This document shows positions 63,971-64,000 of a DNA stretch of 64,000 nt, in pieces (position 1 is the stretch's first letter; each line of letters begins with the position of its first letter). The notes under the pieces are model-generated. The model saw only the letters and a list, made by a program, of their open reading frames with translations, ran no database searches and was not told the origin of the DNA. Source of the DNA: Gari tellinella (taxonomy: Eukaryota > Mollusca > Bivalvia > Cardiida > Psammobiidae); NCBI GenBank assembly GCA_922989275.2, contig OV277857.1:47841083-47905082 (forward strand), read 5' to 3'. Position numbers and translations under genes: made by a program.

Positions 63971-64000
63971 TTAGCTTACCTGAGCCAAAGGCTCAAGGTG
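63971..64000 (-). repeat. 3' hairpin end of an ACAAGAG-family element (reverse)
   Basis: TTTAGCTTACCTGAGCCAAA-GGCTCAAGGTG is the reverse complement of the 3' terminus, with hairpin TTGAGCC/GGCTCA. The element continues past the window edge. Confidence 0.7.

Overview
The window looks like intron and intergenic DNA from a marine bivalve mollusc. It is A+T-rich and has almost no long open frames. It is saturated with short mobile elements, including the dispersed family that starts near ACAAGAG and ends in a hairpin followed by GGTGAGCTAAAA, which I associate with bivalve genomes. The phylum-level assignment is an inference from repeat content; no species is claimed. One host gene is visible on the + strand: two exons of a Cys-loop ligand-gated ion channel of the anion-selective (glycine/GABA/glutamate-gated chloride) type. 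Exon 20785-20904 encodes the end of the extracellular domain. Exon 37570-37937 encodes the pre-M1 strand and M1 to M3. The splice phases agree across a 16.7 kb intron. The remaining exons were not found and probably lie outside the window. 

Layout: 1-8000 holds copies of the ACAAGAG...GGTGAGCTAAAA family, with tandem internal modules, and a TTAA-flanked miniature element. 8650-16200 has a duplicated CRE-containing 226 bp segment, a TAGATCTAGATC-rich tract and an 864 bp direct repeat. 17676-19097 and 21303-24708 are foldback elements; the second sits inside another miniature element. 24938-25954 is a dead Tc1-like transposon. 29311-35911 is an apparently full-length two-ORF non-LTR retrotransposon in antisense orientation to the host gene. 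It is flanked by an apparently identical 394 bp direct repeat and has a 3' region made of about seven tandem miniature-element-like units. 38270-45110 contains two diverged copies of a duplicated segment, each interrupted by different transposons, plus a 1 kb foldback with an 8 bp target duplication. 45216-46138 is a three-level transposon nest. 47150-50270 is a cluster of miniature elements with a Mutator-like pseudogene. 51820-54345 is a 5'-truncated, frameshifted non-LTR retrotransposon. 55050-64000 is a dense field of TTAA- and TA-flanked miniature elements. 

The most unusual signal is a set of near-perfect hairpins of about 65-80 bp, in three sequence families, that occupy the middle of miniature elements with unrelated ends (piggyBac-like TTAA, mariner-like TA). 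Their stems differ between copies by paired, compensatory changes. A related hairpin core is also present in the tandem units of the retrotransposon 3' region. All coordinates were read by eye; ends of diverged repeats may be off by several to tens of bases.
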